A stretch of 64,000 bases of DNA from Bacillus zhangzhouensis (GTDB lineage Bacteria; Bacillota; Bacilli; Bacillales; Bacillaceae). The stretch spans positions 1,302,001 through 1,366,000 of the forward strand of contig CP099514.1 of NCBI GenBank assembly GCA_025809375.1, in the 5' to 3' direction. Both the position numbers and the translations under genes were made by a program. This document shows positions 29,575 to 42,666 of the stretch, piece by piece. Each line of letters begins with the position of its first letter. Position 1 is the first letter of the stretch. The notes beneath the pieces were generated by a model. The model was not told the DNA's origin, ran no database searches, and saw nothing but the letters and a program-made list of their open reading frames with translations.

Positions 29575-30665
29575 AGAGACGCTTAGTGCTAGAAAACGGA
29601 ACAGTATTCGAAGGAACAGGCTTTGGCAGCTTAGAACCATCAGTCGGGGAAGTCGTCTTTAATACAGGGATGACGGGCTATCAAGAAATTTTATCTGATC
29701 CATCATACTGCGGACAAATTGTCACACTGACTTACCCGCTTATCGGCAACTATGGCATTAACCGTGATGATTTTGAATCGATTACACCGTTTGTGAAAGG
29801 GCTGATTGTGAAAGAGCTTTGTGAAAAGCCCTCAAACTGGCGCTCTTCATATTCACTCGATGAATATTTAAAAATGAAAAACATTCCGGGGCTGAGCGGA
29901 ATTGATACACGGAAGCTGACTAGAATGATTCGAAGTGCAGGCACTTTAAGAGGGGCGTTTGCAGGACCTGATGAACAAGTGGAAGACGTTGTCCGCCGCC
30001 TTCAAACATTGCAACTGCCAACTGATCAGGTGAGTCAAGTATCTGTGAAAAATGCGTACCCAAGCCCAGGCAGAGGAAAAAGAATTGTCCTTGTCGATTT
30101 CGGCATGAAGCATGGCATTTTGCGCGAGCTCAATAAACGTGACTGCGACGTCATTGTGGTGCCATACAACATCACTGCAGATGAAGTGCTGCAGCTAAAG
30201 CCTGACGGGATCATGCTTTCAAACGGACCTGGAGATCCTGTGGATGTACCAGAAGCCGTTGCGATGATTCAGCAATTGATTGGAAAGGTGCCGCTCTTTG
30301 GTATATGCCTCGGACATCAGTTATTTGCTCTAGCGTGCGGTGCAAGTACAGAAAAAATGAAATTTGGTCACAGAGGGTCGAACCATCCAGTTAAAGAACT
30401 GGCAACGGGCAAGGTGACACTGACGTCTCAAAACCATGGCTACACGGTTAGCAGGGTTAACGAAGACGTGCTTGAAGTCACACATATTGCGCTAAATGAC
30501 AACACCATTGAAGGTTTAAAACATAAAGAAGCACCAGCATTCACTGTTCAGTATCACCCAGAAGCATCACCGGGACCAGAAGATGCAAACTACTTATTTG
30601 ACCAGTTCATGGACATGATTCATGCGACTAAGAAAGAAGGGGAAGAAGTATGCCAAAACGCGTAG
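29571..30665 (+). CDS. pyrAA: Carbamoyl-phosphate synthase, small (glutaminase) subunit, pyrimidine-specific
   Basis: This subunit releases ammonia from glutamine for the large subunit. The 364-residue protein has an N-terminal CarA domain and a class I amidotransferase domain with nucleophile Cys246 in GICLGHQ and the His/Glu pair in [10 protein letters not shown]. The 4-base overlap with pyrC and 16-base overlap with pyrAB point to coupled translation. Confidence 0.97.
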
Positions 30666-33600
30666 ACATCAAAAAGATTTTAGTAATCGGATCAGGTCCT
30701 ATCATCATCGGTCAGGCAGCGGAGTTTGACTATGCAGGTACACAGGCTTGCTTAGCGCTAAAAGAAGAGGGCTATGAAGTCGTTCTTGTGAACTCTAACC
30801 CTGCGACCATCATGACAGATACAGAAATGGCTGATAAGGTATACATCGAACCACTGACACCAGAATTTTTAACACGAATCATTCGAAAAGAACGCCCTGA
30901 TGCGATCTTGCCAACACTTGGCGGACAAACTGGATTAAACCTTGCTGTTGAATTATCAGAGCTTGGCGTATTAGCTGAATGCGGTGTTGAAGTGCTCGGT
31001 ACAAAGCTGTCAGCCATCCAAAAAGCAGAGGATAGAGATTTATTCCGTAATTTAATGAATGAACTAAATGAGCCTGTACCAGAAAGTGAAATCATTCATA
31101 ACCTGGAAGAAGCGATGGCGTTCACGGATCAAATCGGTTTCCCTGTCATTGTCAGACCAGCCTATACATTAGGCGGAACGGGCGGCGGTATTTGTACAAA
31201 CGAGCAAGAACTGAAAGAAATCGTTGAAAACGGTCTGAAGCTAAGCCCAGTCACACAATGCTTACTTGAAAAAAGCATTGCCGGATTTAAAGAAATTGAG
31301 TATGAAGTTATGCGTGACAGCGGTGACAATGCAATCGTTGTTTGTAACATGGAAAACTTTGACCCTGTCGGCATCCATACAGGTGACAGTATTGTTGTAG
31401 CACCAAGCCAAACGTTAAGTGATCGAGAATATCAGCTGCTTCGCAACGTGTCGCTTAAACTGATCCGTGCACTTGGCATTGAAGGCGGCTGTAACGTACA
31501 GCTGGCACTTGATCCAAACAGCTTTCAATACTATATCATCGAAGTCAACCCGCGTGTGAGCCGTTCCTCTGCGCTTGCGTCGAAAGCGACAGGCTATCCC
31601 ATCGCCAAATTGGCAGCGAAAATTGCTGTCGGCTTAACGCTTGATGAAATGATGAACCCAGTCACAGGTAAAACCTATGCAGCCTTCGAGCCGGCACTTG
31701 ACTATATCGTTTCAAAAATACCGCGCTGGCCGTTCGATAAATTTGAATCTGCCAATAGACGTCTTGGTACACAAATGAAGGCAACTGGTGAAGTCATGGC
31801 GATCGGCCGCACATTAGAAGAGTCTCTTCTAAAGGCTGTACGTTCACTTGAAGCCGATGTGCATCACATTGAATTAAAAGACGAAGCAGACATCACAAAT
31901 GAAGTGCTTGAAAAGCGGATTATCAAAGCGGGAGACGAACGATTATTTTATATCGCTGAGGCACTGAGAAGAGGCTATACAGTCGAACAAATACACGAAT
32001 TCTCAAAAATTGATTACTTCTTCCTTCATAAGCTGGAAGGCATCATCGCCTTTGAGAAGACATTAAAAGAAAACAAAGGCAATACAGACGTATTAAAAGA
32101 AGCGAAAGAAAAAGGCTTCTCAGATATCTACATTAGCCGCGAGTGGAAGATGAACGAAGCGGATGTCTACAAGCTAAGACAAGAAGCAGGAATTGTACCT
32201 GTATACAAAATGGTGGATACATGTGCGGCAGAATTTGAATCAGAGACACCATATTTCTACAGCACGTATGAAGATGAAAATGAATCAGAACGTACAGACA
32301 AGAAAAGTGTCATCGTATTAGGGTCAGGTCCTATCCGAATTGGACAAGGGGTTGAATTTGATTATGCGACCGTTCATTCTGTAGGGGCAATTAAACAAGC
32401 AGGCTATGAAGCGATCATTATTAACAACAACCCTGAAACGGTCTCAACAGACTTTAGTATTTCAGATAAGCTCTACTTTGAACCACTCACTGTAGAAGAT
32501 GTGATGCACATCATCGACCTTGAACAGCCTGAAGGAGTCGTCGTTCAGTTCGGCGGGCAAACGGCGATCAACTTAGCAGATGAATTATCAAATAGAGGGG
32601 TTAAAATTCTTGGAACTTCTCTAGAAGACCTAGACCGTGCAGAAAACCGGGACAAGTTTGAACAAACGTTAGAAACACTCGGCGTGCCGCAGCCTAAAGG
32701 AAAAACAGCAGTGTCTGTGCCTGAGGCTGTAGCGATTGCCAATCAAATCGGCTATCCAGTCCTTGTCCGTCCTTCTTATGTATTAGGCGGCCGCGCGATG
32801 GAAATTGTGTATCAAGAAGCCGAGCTTCTTCACTACATGGAGAATGCGGTGAAGGTCAATCCGCAGCACCCAGTGTTAATTGACAAGTATTTGACAGGAA
32901 AAGAAATTGAAGTAGATGCCGTGTCTGATGGCGAAACGGTTGTAATCCCAGGTATTATGGAACACATTGAAAGAGCCGGGGTTCACTCTGGAGACTCGAT
33001 TGCGGTCTATCCGCCGCAAACATTGTCTGAGGATATCAAAGCGAAGATCGCAGAATACACGATCAAGCTTGCAAAAGGTCTCAACATTATTGGGCTTTTG
33101 AACATACAATTTGTCCTCTCAAAAGGTGAAGTGTATGTACTTGAAGTGAACCCGCGATCAAGCCGGACGGTTCCTTTCTTAAGCAAAATTACAGGCATCC
33201 CGATGGCAAACCTTGCGACAAAAGTCATCTTAGGAGACAAGCTCAAAAATTATGGCTACGAAGAAGGGCTTCACACGGAGCAAGAAGGGGTGTACGTCAA
33301 AGTTCCAGTCTTCTCTTTTGCTAAATTAAGAAGAGTTGATATTACACTCGGGCCTGAAATGAAATCAACAGGTGAGGTCATGGGGAAAGATGTCACAATC
33401 GAAAAAGCCCTATATAAAGGATTAATTGCATCAGGCATTCAAATTCCTAATGAAGGAACAGTGCTTCTGACAGTAGCTGATAAGGATAAAGAAGAAGGAC
33501 TTGAAATCGCAAGAAGATTCCATTCAATCGGCTATCATATTTTAGCAACAGAAGGAACGGCCAATTATTTAAAACAAGCCTCCATTCCATCAAGTGTGGT

Positions 33601-33861
33601 CGGCAAAATCGGAGAAGAAGGCAAAAATCTTCTCGATGTCATTCGAAACGGGGAAGCCCAATTTGTGATCAACACTTTAACAAAAGGAAAACAGCCGGCA
33701 AGAGACGGCTTTAGAATTAGACGTGAATCTGTTGAAAACGGAGTGGCCTGCTTAACGTCCCTAGATACAGCAGAAGCCATTTTAAGAGTGCTTGAGAGCA
33801 TGACATTTAGAGCGGATGAAATGCCAGAAGTGAAAACGAATGCTGAGGTGACGGTAACGAT

Positions 33862-33865
<4 letters not shown>
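30650..33865 (+). CDS. pyrAB: Carbamoyl-phosphate synthase, large subunit, pyrimidine-specific
   Basis: This 1071-residue protein has two homologous ATP-grasp halves (starting near [20 protein letters not shown] and again near [19 protein letters not shown]), an oligomerisation region between them and a C-terminal MGS-like allosteric domain (about residues 930-1071). It makes carbamoyl phosphate from bicarbonate, ammonia and two ATP. Length is normal for the family. The stop overlaps the pyrK ATG by four bases. Confidence 0.97.
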
Positions 33866-36240
<2,375 letters not shown>

Positions 36241-36247
36241 CTGCCAG

Positions 36248-36886
36248 ATGAAATCAAAAATCGCGAAACATCTATTACAAATCAAAGCGGTCTCATTAAA
36301 ACCAGATGAACCGTTTATATGGGCAAGTGGTATAAAATCACCAATCTATTGTGATAACCGCCTGACATTGTCATACCCAGAAGTGAGACACGACATTGCT
36401 GAAGGTCTAAAAGATTTGATTCTCACTCATTTCAAGGGAGCAGAGGTAGTCGCGGGTACTGCAACAGCAGGCATTCCGCATGCGGCATTAGCGGCAGACC
36501 GCTTGAACATCCCGATGTGTTATGTCAGAAGTAAGCCGAAAGCACATGGAAAAGGAAATCAAATTGAAGGGGCCGTATCGAAAGGCCAAAAGGTTGTCGT
36601 CGTAGAAGACCTTATTTCCACAGGAGGCAGTGTGCTTGAAGTGGTCGCTGCTCTTCAAGATGAGGGCTGTGATGTACTAGGGGTTGCCGCGATCTTCACA
36701 TACGGGCTGCCAAAAGCAGCGGCAGCTTTTCAAGAAAAAAACATGCCATATGTCACCCTTACAGACTATGACACATTGACAGACGTGGCACTTGAATTGA
36801 AAGCGATTGAGCCTGCTGCGATGAACAAACTAAAACGATGGAGACAAGATCCTTCCTCTGAATCTTGGATGAAAGAAACGGTCTGA
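36248..36886 (+). CDS. pyrE: Orotate phosphoribosyltransferase
   Basis: PyrE joins orotate to PRPP to form OMP. The 212-residue type I PRT has the PRPP motif [16 protein letters not shown] near residues 116-131 and the basic loop [15 protein letters not shown]. It is the last gene of the operon, 7 bases after pyrF, and is followed by a terminator. Confidence 0.97.
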   Translation: MKSKIAKHLLQIKAVSLKPDEPFIWASGIKSPIYCDNRLTLSYPEVRHDIAEGLKDLILTHFKGAEVVAGTATAGIPHAALAADRLNIPMCYVRSKPKAHGKGNQIEGAVSKGQKVVVVEDLISTGGSVLEVVAALQDEGCDVLGVAAIFTYGLPKAAAAFQEKNMPYVTLTDYDTLTDVALELKAIEPAAMNKLKRWRQDPSSESWMKETV

Positions 36887-36930
36887 AAAGAAGACAATGA
36901 AGAGCATTTTAGCCCATCATTAACAAGTTT

Positions 36931-36959
36931 AAAAGCTGTGCCTGCCCGCGCGGCTTTTT
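36931..36959 (+). terminator. pyr operon terminator
   Basis: AAAAGCTGTGC pairs with GCGCGGCTTTT (two G-U pairs) around CTGCCC, and T residues follow. Confidence 0.82.
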
Positions 36960-37026
36960 AATTTGGGTAAAAATAGTAAAATAGACTCAAATTTCAATGA
37001 AAACTAATCCTATCAATAAAGTCGGG

Positions 37027-37054
37027 TTGACTTTTGTTTGAATTGTGTTAATAT
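37027..37054 (+). promoter_or_regulatory. Promoter of the S-box/cysH transcript
   Basis: TTGACT and TAATAT are separated by 16 bases, and the predicted start is about 10 bases before the riboswitch. The upstream gap 36960-37026 shows nothing else I can name. Confidence 0.7.
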
Positions 37055-37071
37055 TTAAGACAAATTGAAAT

Positions 37072-37226
37072 TCTTATCCAGAGAGGTGGAGGGACTGGCC
37101 CAATGAAACCCGGCAACCTGCGATTCGCAAGGTGCTACATCCTGCAAAATGATTCTATTTTGAAAGATAAGGAAATCGTGAGCTTCCTCATCTTTCTTTC
37201 GGACTGAAAGAAAGTTTTTTTATTTT
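37072..37226 (+). ncRNA. SAM (S-box) riboswitch with terminator
   Basis: The conserved SAM-I core is complete: CTTATCCAGAGAGGTGGAGG, then GACTGGCCCAATGAAACCCG, then GCAACC. It is followed by the expression platform with terminator stem CTTTCTTTC / GAAAGAAAG (37192-37214), loop GGACT and a T-run. High SAM should stop transcription of the sulfate assimilation genes downstream. Confidence 0.96.
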
Positions 37227-37247
37227 AACGGTGAGGAGGAAGAGGAG

Positions 37248-37394
37248 ATGGAAGTGAAACAAAATCAGGATGGGGACTTAGTAAAGCATATGCAAGAACT
37301 GATTGGGGACATGAAATTTGGTTCAATTACGTTAGTTGTTCAGGACGGTCAAGTAATTCAAGTGGAAAAAAACGAAAAAATTAGATTGAAGTAG
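37248..37394 (+). CDS. Small YezD-like (DUF2292) protein
   Basis: This 48-residue ORF begins with ATG 37248 after a strong AGAGGAG site, 22 bases past the riboswitch terminator, and ends with TAG. The core phrase MKFGSITLVVQDGQVIQVEK fits the DUF2292/YezD family of tiny proteins. Members are often found with sulfur-assimilation genes. The function is unknown. It is the first gene of the S-box transcript, so its expression should follow SAM level. Real expression is likely, since ribosome site, family likeness and position agree. Confidence 0.78.
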   Translation: MEVKQNQDGDLVKHMQELIGDMKFGSITLVVQDGQVIQVEKNEKIRLK

Positions 37395-37439
37395 TGCGGA
37401 AAATAGCAATATGAGCGGTACTCCGGAAGGGGAGAAATC

Positions 37440-38141
37440 ATGTTAACTTATGACAATTGGCAAGAGCCGTCCATTACATTTCAAGAAGATGATTTGTATA
37501 AAGGAGCCCTGTCTGTACTGAAATGGGCGTACGGTCATTATGGTGACCAGCTCGTGTATGCGTGCAGCTTCGGGATTGAGGGCATCGTTCTGATTGATCT
37601 GATTGCAAAAGTAAAAAAAGATGCGAGAATTGTCTTTTTAGATACAGGTCTGCATTTTAAAGAAACATACGACACAATTGATGCGGTAAAGGAAAGATAC
37701 CCGGGCTTAGACATTGTACTGAAAACGCCTGAGCTGACGGTTGAACAGCAAAATGAACAGCACGGTGATCAATTATGGAAAACGAATCCTCAAAGCTGCT
37801 GCCATATGCGTAAGGTCATTCCTTTGCAAGAAGCCCTATCTGGTTATCCAGCATGGCTTTCCGGTTTAAGAAGAGAGCAGTCACCAAAACGAGCAGGGAC
37901 GAATTTCCTAAATAAGGATGAAAAATTCAAATCGGTGAAAGTATGTCCGCTTATTCATTGGACGTGGAAGGACATATGGAGATATGCATCTAGAGAGGAA
38001 CTTACTTATAATCCGTTGCATGACCAAGGATATCCAAGTATCGGCTGTGCACCGTGTACACAGCCAGCGTTTACTGCTGATGATCTGCGTTCTGGCAGAT
38101 GGTCAGGCACAGCCAAGACAGAGTGCGGATTACATGAGTAA
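37440..38141 (+). CDS. cysH: Phosphoadenylyl-sulfate (PAPS/APS) reductase CysH
   Basis: CysH reduces activated sulfate to sulfite with thioredoxin. The 233-residue product has an ATP-pyrophosphatase-like fold (YACSFGIEG near 40-48) and four cysteines that fit a [4Fe-4S] site: Cys120-Cys121 and Cys203/Cys206 (GCAPCTQP). The catalytic Cys229 sits in the tail ECGLHE. Cluster-bearing enzymes can use APS; B. subtilis CysH is reported to use both APS and PAPS. GGAAGGGGAG precedes ATG 37440. Confidence 0.96.
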   Translation: MLTYDNWQEPSITFQEDDLYKGALSVLKWAYGHYGDQLVYACSFGIEGIVLIDLIAKVKKDARIVFLDTGLHFKETYDTIDAVKERYPGLDIVLKTPELTVEQQNEQHGDQLWKTNPQSCCHMRKVIPLQEALSGYPAWLSGLRREQSPKRAGTNFLNKDEKFKSVKVCPLIHWTWKDIWRYASREELTYNPLHDQGYPSIGCAPCTQPAFTADDLRSGRWSGTAKTECGLHE

Positions 38142-38154
38142 GGGAGCATAATGT

Positions 38155-39219
38155 ATGGAAATGGCCGCAATTTTATTTAGTCTATTCTTTGCTTTAAACA
38201 TAGGCGCAAGCGGAGCAGCTGCTTCTATGGGAATTGCGTATGGATCAGGTGCCATTCAAAAGCCCATTTATGCGCTCAGTTTTTGTGCAGTTGGGATTTT
38301 AGCAGGTTCAGTGATTGGCGGCGGTGAGGTCGTCAAAACGATCAGCTCTGGTATTATGCCAGAATCAGTCATTACACTTGAAATCGTTTGTATGATCATT
38401 GGTTCTGCAGCGCTATCACTTTTTTTAGCGAATCTGATGGCGATTCCTTTATCAACAAGCGAGGTCACAGTAGGGGCTGTGGTTGGTGTGGCAGTCGCGT
38501 ATAAAGTATTGTATGTAAAATCCATTTTAGTGATTGTGGCATTTTGGGTCATCATCCCGCTTTTCGCTTTTCTTTTTACCTTTGCTGTCGTCAAAATCTT
38601 CAGAATGTTCCCTAAACGGAAGTTGTCTAAAAAAGGCACAGCTATTTTATCTGTCGTATTAATCCTTAGTGGATTTTTAGAAGCATTTTCAGCCGGCATG
38701 AACAATGTGGCAAATGCGGTCGGCCCGCTCGTCGCTTCAGGCGTTTTGTCAGTTGGGCAGGGAACACTTTACGGCGGAATCTTCGTCGCAGCAGGGGCTC
38801 TTTTGCTAGGCAGAAGAGTGCTGGAAACAAATGGGAAGAAGATCACCCGCTATCAAACAGGCGAAGGAATTTTGCTTTCGAGTACCGGTGCCGGGCTTGT
38901 CATCGTCAGCTCTATTTTTGGGCTTCCCGTTCCACTTACGCAAATCACCTCCTCGTCTATTATCGGGCTTGGAATGGCAAAAGGTGGACCTAACATTTTT
39001 CACAAACATGTTGTGAAAAAAATGCTGAAAGTATGGGTGGTGTCACCATTCTTATCACTCAGCCTATCGTATTTGCTGGTGAGCCTTTTCTTAAAAGGAG
39101 ACTATTACTCTATCTTTATCATGATGAGTGTCCTGTTTGCCTCACTTGGTGCGCTGAGTCTGATGAAGGCAGTCAAAAATGAAAGCAGCTCTATTCATGA
39201 ACAGGGCGGCGGGATTTAA
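38155..39219 (+). CDS. cysP: Sulfate permease CysP (PiT family)
   Basis: This 354-residue membrane protein belongs to the inorganic phosphate transporter (PiT) family, and B. subtilis CysP in the same operon place takes up sulfate. It has about ten membrane helices and two family repeats, FALNIGASGAAASMG near the N-terminus and EAFSAGMNNVANAVGPLVASG in the middle. GGGAG lies 8 bases before ATG 38155; an ATG at 38151 is out of frame. Confidence 0.93.
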   Translation: MEMAAILFSLFFALNIGASGAAASMGIAYGSGAIQKPIYALSFCAVGILAGSVIGGGEVVKTISSGIMPESVITLEIVCMIIGSAALSLFLANLMAIPLSTSEVTVGAVVGVAVAYKVLYVKSILVIVAFWVIIPLFAFLFTFAVVKIFRMFPKRKLSKKGTAILSVVLILSGFLEAFSAGMNNVANAVGPLVASGVLSVGQGTLYGGIFVAAGALLLGRRVLETNGKKITRYQTGEGILLSSTGAGLVIVSSIFGLPVPLTQITSSSIIGLGMAKGGPNIFHKHVVKKMLKVWVVSPFLSLSLSYLLVSLFLKGDYYSIFIMMSVLFASLGALSLMKAVKNESSSIHEQGGGI

Positions 39220-39277
39220 CGACAAATCCGACTATTAACATCTAAATAAATATGAACATTGAGAGGAAGATGGACAA

Positions 39278-40414
39278 ATGAGTTTAACACCACATGGTGG
39301 CGTATTCATTAATCGAGTAAATGAAGAATATGATCTCAGCACGGCTGCGAAGGAAATCGAACTAGATGCGATCGCCTTTGCAGACCTTGAACTTATTGCA
39401 ATTGGCGGATATAGCCCAATTGAAGGGTTTTTAACAAAAAATGATTATGAAGCAGTTGTGAGCAGTATGCGGCTAGCAAGTGGTGTCGTTTGGTCTCTTC
39501 CTATTACACTGCCAGTGACAAAAGAAAAGGCGGCGGAAATCCATCAAGGCGATATTGTACGCTTATCCTACAATGGAACTGTATATGGGGTCATTGAAGT
39601 AGAGGATCAATACACACCAGATAAGGAAAAAGAAGCGGTAAATGTCTATAAAACAGATGACCGCAATCATCCAGGCGTGAAAAAATTATTTGAACGCGGC
39701 GATACTTACATTGGGGGGAAAATTACACTGACGAAACGCAGTGAAAAACCATTCCCTCAATTTACGTATGAGCCAGAAGAAACAAGACGTCATTTTAAAG
39801 AAAACGGCTGGAAAACCATTGTTGGTTTCCAAACGAGAAATCCTGTTCATCGTGCGCATGAATATATTCAAAAAACAGCATTAGAAACAGTCGATGGTTT
39901 ATTTTTAAATCCGCTTGTCGGTGAAACAAAATCTGACGATATCCCGGCAGATGTGAGAATGAAAAGCTATCAAGTGCTATTGAACGGTTATTATCCAAAA
40001 GACCGCGTCTTTTTAGGTGTTTTTCCTGCTGCAATGCGTTATGCTGGACCTAAGGAAGCGATATTTCACGCACTTGTTCGTAAAAATTATGGCTGCACCC
40101 ATTTTATTGTCGGAAGAGATCATGCAGGTGTTGGTGACTATTACGGCACATACGAGGCGCAGGAACTATTTGATCAATTTACAAGCGAAGAAATCGGCAT
40201 TACCCCATTAAAATTTGAACACAGCTTCTATTGCAATACATGTGAAGCGATGGCCACACCAAAAACGTGTCCTCATGACAAAAGCGAGCATGTCATTCTT
40301 TCAGGTACAAAGGTTCGAACGATGCTGAGAAACGGTGAATTACCACCAAGCACGTTCAGCCGAAAAGAAGTTATTGAAACATTAATCGAAGGATTAAAAA
40401 CGACGGTATCTTAA
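39278..40414 (+). CDS. sat: Sulfate adenylyltransferase (ATP sulfurylase)
   Basis: Sat makes APS from sulfate and ATP. The 378-residue protein has the active-site phrases [14 protein letters not shown] (near residue 187), FVGRDH-like [12 protein letters not shown], and [18 protein letters not shown]. It is the single-chain Sat/MET3 type, not CysDN. GAGGAAGATGG precedes ATG 39278. cysC follows after 13 bases. Confidence 0.97.
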   Translation: MSLTPHGGVFINRVNEEYDLSTAAKEIELDAIAFADLELIAIGGYSPIEGFLTKNDYEAVVSSMRLASGVVWSLPITLPVTKEKAAEIHQGDIVRLSYNGTVYGVIEVEDQYTPDKEKEAVNVYKTDDRNHPGVKKLFERGDTYIGGKITLTKRSEKPFPQFTYEPEETRRHFKENGWKTIVGFQTRNPVHRAHEYIQKTALETVDGLFLNPLVGETKSDDIPADVRMKSYQVLLNGYYPKDRVFLGVFPAAMRYAGPKEAIFHALVRKNYGCTHFIVGRDHAGVGDYYGTYEAQELFDQFTSEEIGITPLKFEHSFYCNTCEAMATPKTCPHDKSEHVILSGTKVRTMLRNGELPPSTFSRKEVIETLIEGLKTTVS

Positions 40415-40427
40415 TGGGAGGTATGAC

Positions 40428-41021
40428 ATGAGCAACGAACATATCGTGTGGCATGATTCATCTATTACAAAAAAAGAATATCAACAGAAAAACAAGCATA
40501 CAAGCGGCATTATCTGGCTTACAGGTCTAAGCGGGTCAGGTAAATCAACGATCGCCAATGCAGCTGCAAGAGAGCTGTTTGAACAAGGCTACCAAGTCAC
40601 AGTTCTTGACGGCGATAACGTGCGGCACGGACTCAATAAAGATTTAGGGTTTTCAGATGATGACAGAAAAGAAAACATCCGCCGGATCGGAGAAGTGGCG
40701 AAATTATTTGTGGAGCAAGGAACGATTGTCATCACTGCTTTTATTTCTCCATTTCAAGAAGACCGCCACATTGTCAGACAGTTAGTCGAAGATGGGGAAT
40801 TTCACGAAGTGTTTGTCAAATGTGATCTGAACGTGTGTGAAGAGCGTGATCCAAAAGGGTTATATAAAAAGGCCAGAAACGGCGAAATTCCATTTTTCAC
40901 TGGAATCGATTCACCGTATGAAGAGCCAGCTGCGCCTGAGCTCGTATTAGATACAGGTCAATTATCCCGTGAGGAATCCAAACAGCGTCTTGTTAGTTAT
41001 GTAAAAGGAACAACGAAATAA
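40428..41021 (+). CDS. cysC: Adenylyl-sulfate kinase
   Basis: CysC phosphorylates APS to PAPS. The 197-residue protein has a P-loop GLSGSGKS at residues 33-40, the motif [16 protein letters not shown] and the lid region [18 protein letters not shown] precedes ATG 40428. Confidence 0.97.
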   Translation: MSNEHIVWHDSSITKKEYQQKNKHTSGIIWLTGLSGSGKSTIANAAARELFEQGYQVTVLDGDNVRHGLNKDLGFSDDDRKENIRRIGEVAKLFVEQGTIVITAFISPFQEDRHIVRQLVEDGEFHEVFVKCDLNVCEERDPKGLYKKARNGEIPFFTGIDSPYEEPAAPELVLDTGQLSREESKQRLVSYVKGTTK

Positions 41022-41050
41022 TCGCCTAATGGCAGGGGGAGAAAAGCAAG

Positions 41051-41806
41051 ATGGGGAAAATATACATTGTGGGTGCTGGACCAGGGGACCCAGATTTAAT
41101 TACTTTAAAGGCCCATAAGGCGATACAGCAGGCAGATGTCATATTATATGATCGTCTTGTCAATGAAGAGATTCTCGCTCACGCCAAACCGGAGGCGGAA
41201 TTGATTTATTGCGGCAAGCTGCCAAATCATCATACAATGAGACAGGAAGCCATTAATGAAGCGCTTGTGGCTCATGCAAAGGAAGGGAACGTTGTTGTTC
41301 GTCTGAAAGGAGGCGATCCCTTTGTATTTGGCCGCGGCGGTGAAGAAATCGAATGCTTAGCTGAGCACGGAATTCCGTATGAGGTCGTCCCGGGAATTAC
41401 TTCTGGTGTTGCAGCGGCTGCATATGCGGGCATCCCTGTTACACATCGTGAATTCAGCTCAAATGTTGCTTTTGTCACAGGTCACTATCAAAAGGATGAA
41501 CATTTTGAAGAAAAGTGGGAGGCGCTGGCTACAGGGATTGATACGCTGGTGATTTACATGGGTGTCAAAAACGTAGAGAGAGTGCAGTGCCTGCTTTTGA
41601 AAAATGGACGAGACCCAGAAACACCCGCTGCATTTATACACTGGGGAACCACGACGAGGCAAAAGACAACTTGCTGCACGGTTGCGACACTGTCTGAAAC
41701 CGTTGAAAAAGAAGGGATCGAGCATCCAAGTTTAATTGTTGTTGGAGATGTCGTTCATTTTCATCAAAAGCTGAACTGGTTTGAACCCGCATTAATTGAG
41801 AAATGA
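41051..41806 (+). CDS. sumT: Uroporphyrinogen-III C-methyltransferase (SUMT)
   Basis: This 251-residue SAM-dependent enzyme (YlnD in B. subtilis) methylates uroporphyrinogen III at C2 and C7 to give precorrin-2 for siroheme, the sulfite reductase cofactor. Family motifs are VGAGPGDPDLITLKA at the N-terminus, RLKGGDPFVFGRGGEE near 85, and VPGITSGVAAAAYAGIPVTHR near 115. It is not fused to a siroheme synthase domain; that activity is supplied by sirB and sirC downstream. Confidence 0.95.
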   Translation: MGKIYIVGAGPGDPDLITLKAHKAIQQADVILYDRLVNEEILAHAKPEAELIYCGKLPNHHTMRQEAINEALVAHAKEGNVVVRLKGGDPFVFGRGGEEIECLAEHGIPYEVVPGITSGVAAAAYAGIPVTHREFSSNVAFVTGHYQKDEHFEEKWEALATGIDTLVIYMGVKNVERVQCLLLKNGRDPETPAAFIHWGTTTRQKTTCCTVATLSETVEKEGIEHPSLIVVGDVVHFHQKLNWFEPALIEK

Positions 41807-41817
41807 GAATGATAGAG

Positions 41818-41846
41818 AAAAGACACGTACATCCATCGTGTCTTTT
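41818..41846 (+). terminator. Hairpin between sumT and sirB
   Basis: AAAAGACACG and CGTGTCTTTT form a perfect 10-bp stem with a 9-base loop. No further T-run follows beyond the stem's own T residues, so it may be a weak terminator or an mRNA-processing/stability element inside the operon. Confidence 0.55.
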
Positions 41847-41880
41847 CGTCTGATTACAACAAGTGAGGGGGAGGAACTGT

Positions 41881-42666
41881 ATGAAACAAGCTGTACTTTA
41901 TGTTGGGCATGGAAGCCGGGTAAAAGAAGCACAAGATAAGGCCATTTCTTTTATGAAAAGCTGTATGCCGTTAGTGAAAGCAGATATACAAGAAATTTGT
42001 TTTTTAGAGCTGACGGACCCTTCTATAGAAGAAGGATTTGAGGCCTGTGTGAAAAAAGGAGCGACACACATTGCAATCGTCCCGCTTCTCCTTTTAACTG
42101 CCATGCATGCCAAATCGGATATCCCGGTCGAAATTGAGAAAGTGCGCGCGCGTTTCCCGCAAGTGAAGGTCACATATGGAAAGCCAATCGGGGTGAATCA
42201 AGAAGTAACAAAAGCGGTTGCTGCAAGAATTGCAGAAGCAGGATATCAAGGCGAGCGCGCGCGGATTCTTTTAATTGGCCGCGGGAGCTCTGATCCGGAT
42301 GTGAAGCGAGATGTGTTTGGCATTGCAGAAGATGTCCGAAGACTGCTTCCGCAAGCAGAGGTTCTTCCGTGTTTTATTACAGCATGTGAGCCAAATTATC
42401 GAGATGTTCTGGCGCAGTTATCAGCAGATGACAAAGGGCCTGTCTATATCGTTCCTTACCTGCTATTTACTGGAATCTTAATGAAAGAAATTGAAAGAGA
42501 AGCCGATCAGGCGAGAAAGCGGCTGAAAGATGTCAAGGTATGCCGGTATATTGGCTTTCATCCGCATGTCAAAGCGGCTTATATTGAACGCGTGCAAGAA
42601 GCCATTTTAAACAAAGACAATGCGTTTCGTTTTCGAGGAGAAAGCCATGCTCCCAGTCCATCTTGA
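41881..42666 (+). CDS. sirB: Sirohydrochlorin ferrochelatase SirB
   Basis: SirB inserts iron into sirohydrochlorin to complete siroheme. The 261-residue protein (YlnE in B. subtilis) has two CbiX-like halves; the N-terminal one begins LYVGHGSRVKEAQ with the metal-binding His, and the second has LLIGRGSSDPDVKRD. ATG 41881 follows GGGGGAGG; an extension to 41863 was rejected. Its end overlaps sirC by 20 bases. Confidence 0.94.
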   Translation: MKQAVLYVGHGSRVKEAQDKAISFMKSCMPLVKADIQEICFLELTDPSIEEGFEACVKKGATHIAIVPLLLLTAMHAKSDIPVEIEKVRARFPQVKVTYGKPIGVNQEVTKAVAARIAEAGYQGERARILLIGRGSSDPDVKRDVFGIAEDVRRLLPQAEVLPCFITACEPNYRDVLAQLSADDKGPVYIVPYLLFTGILMKEIEREADQARKRLKDVKVCRYIGFHPHVKAAYIERVQEAILNKDNAFRFRGESHAPSPS

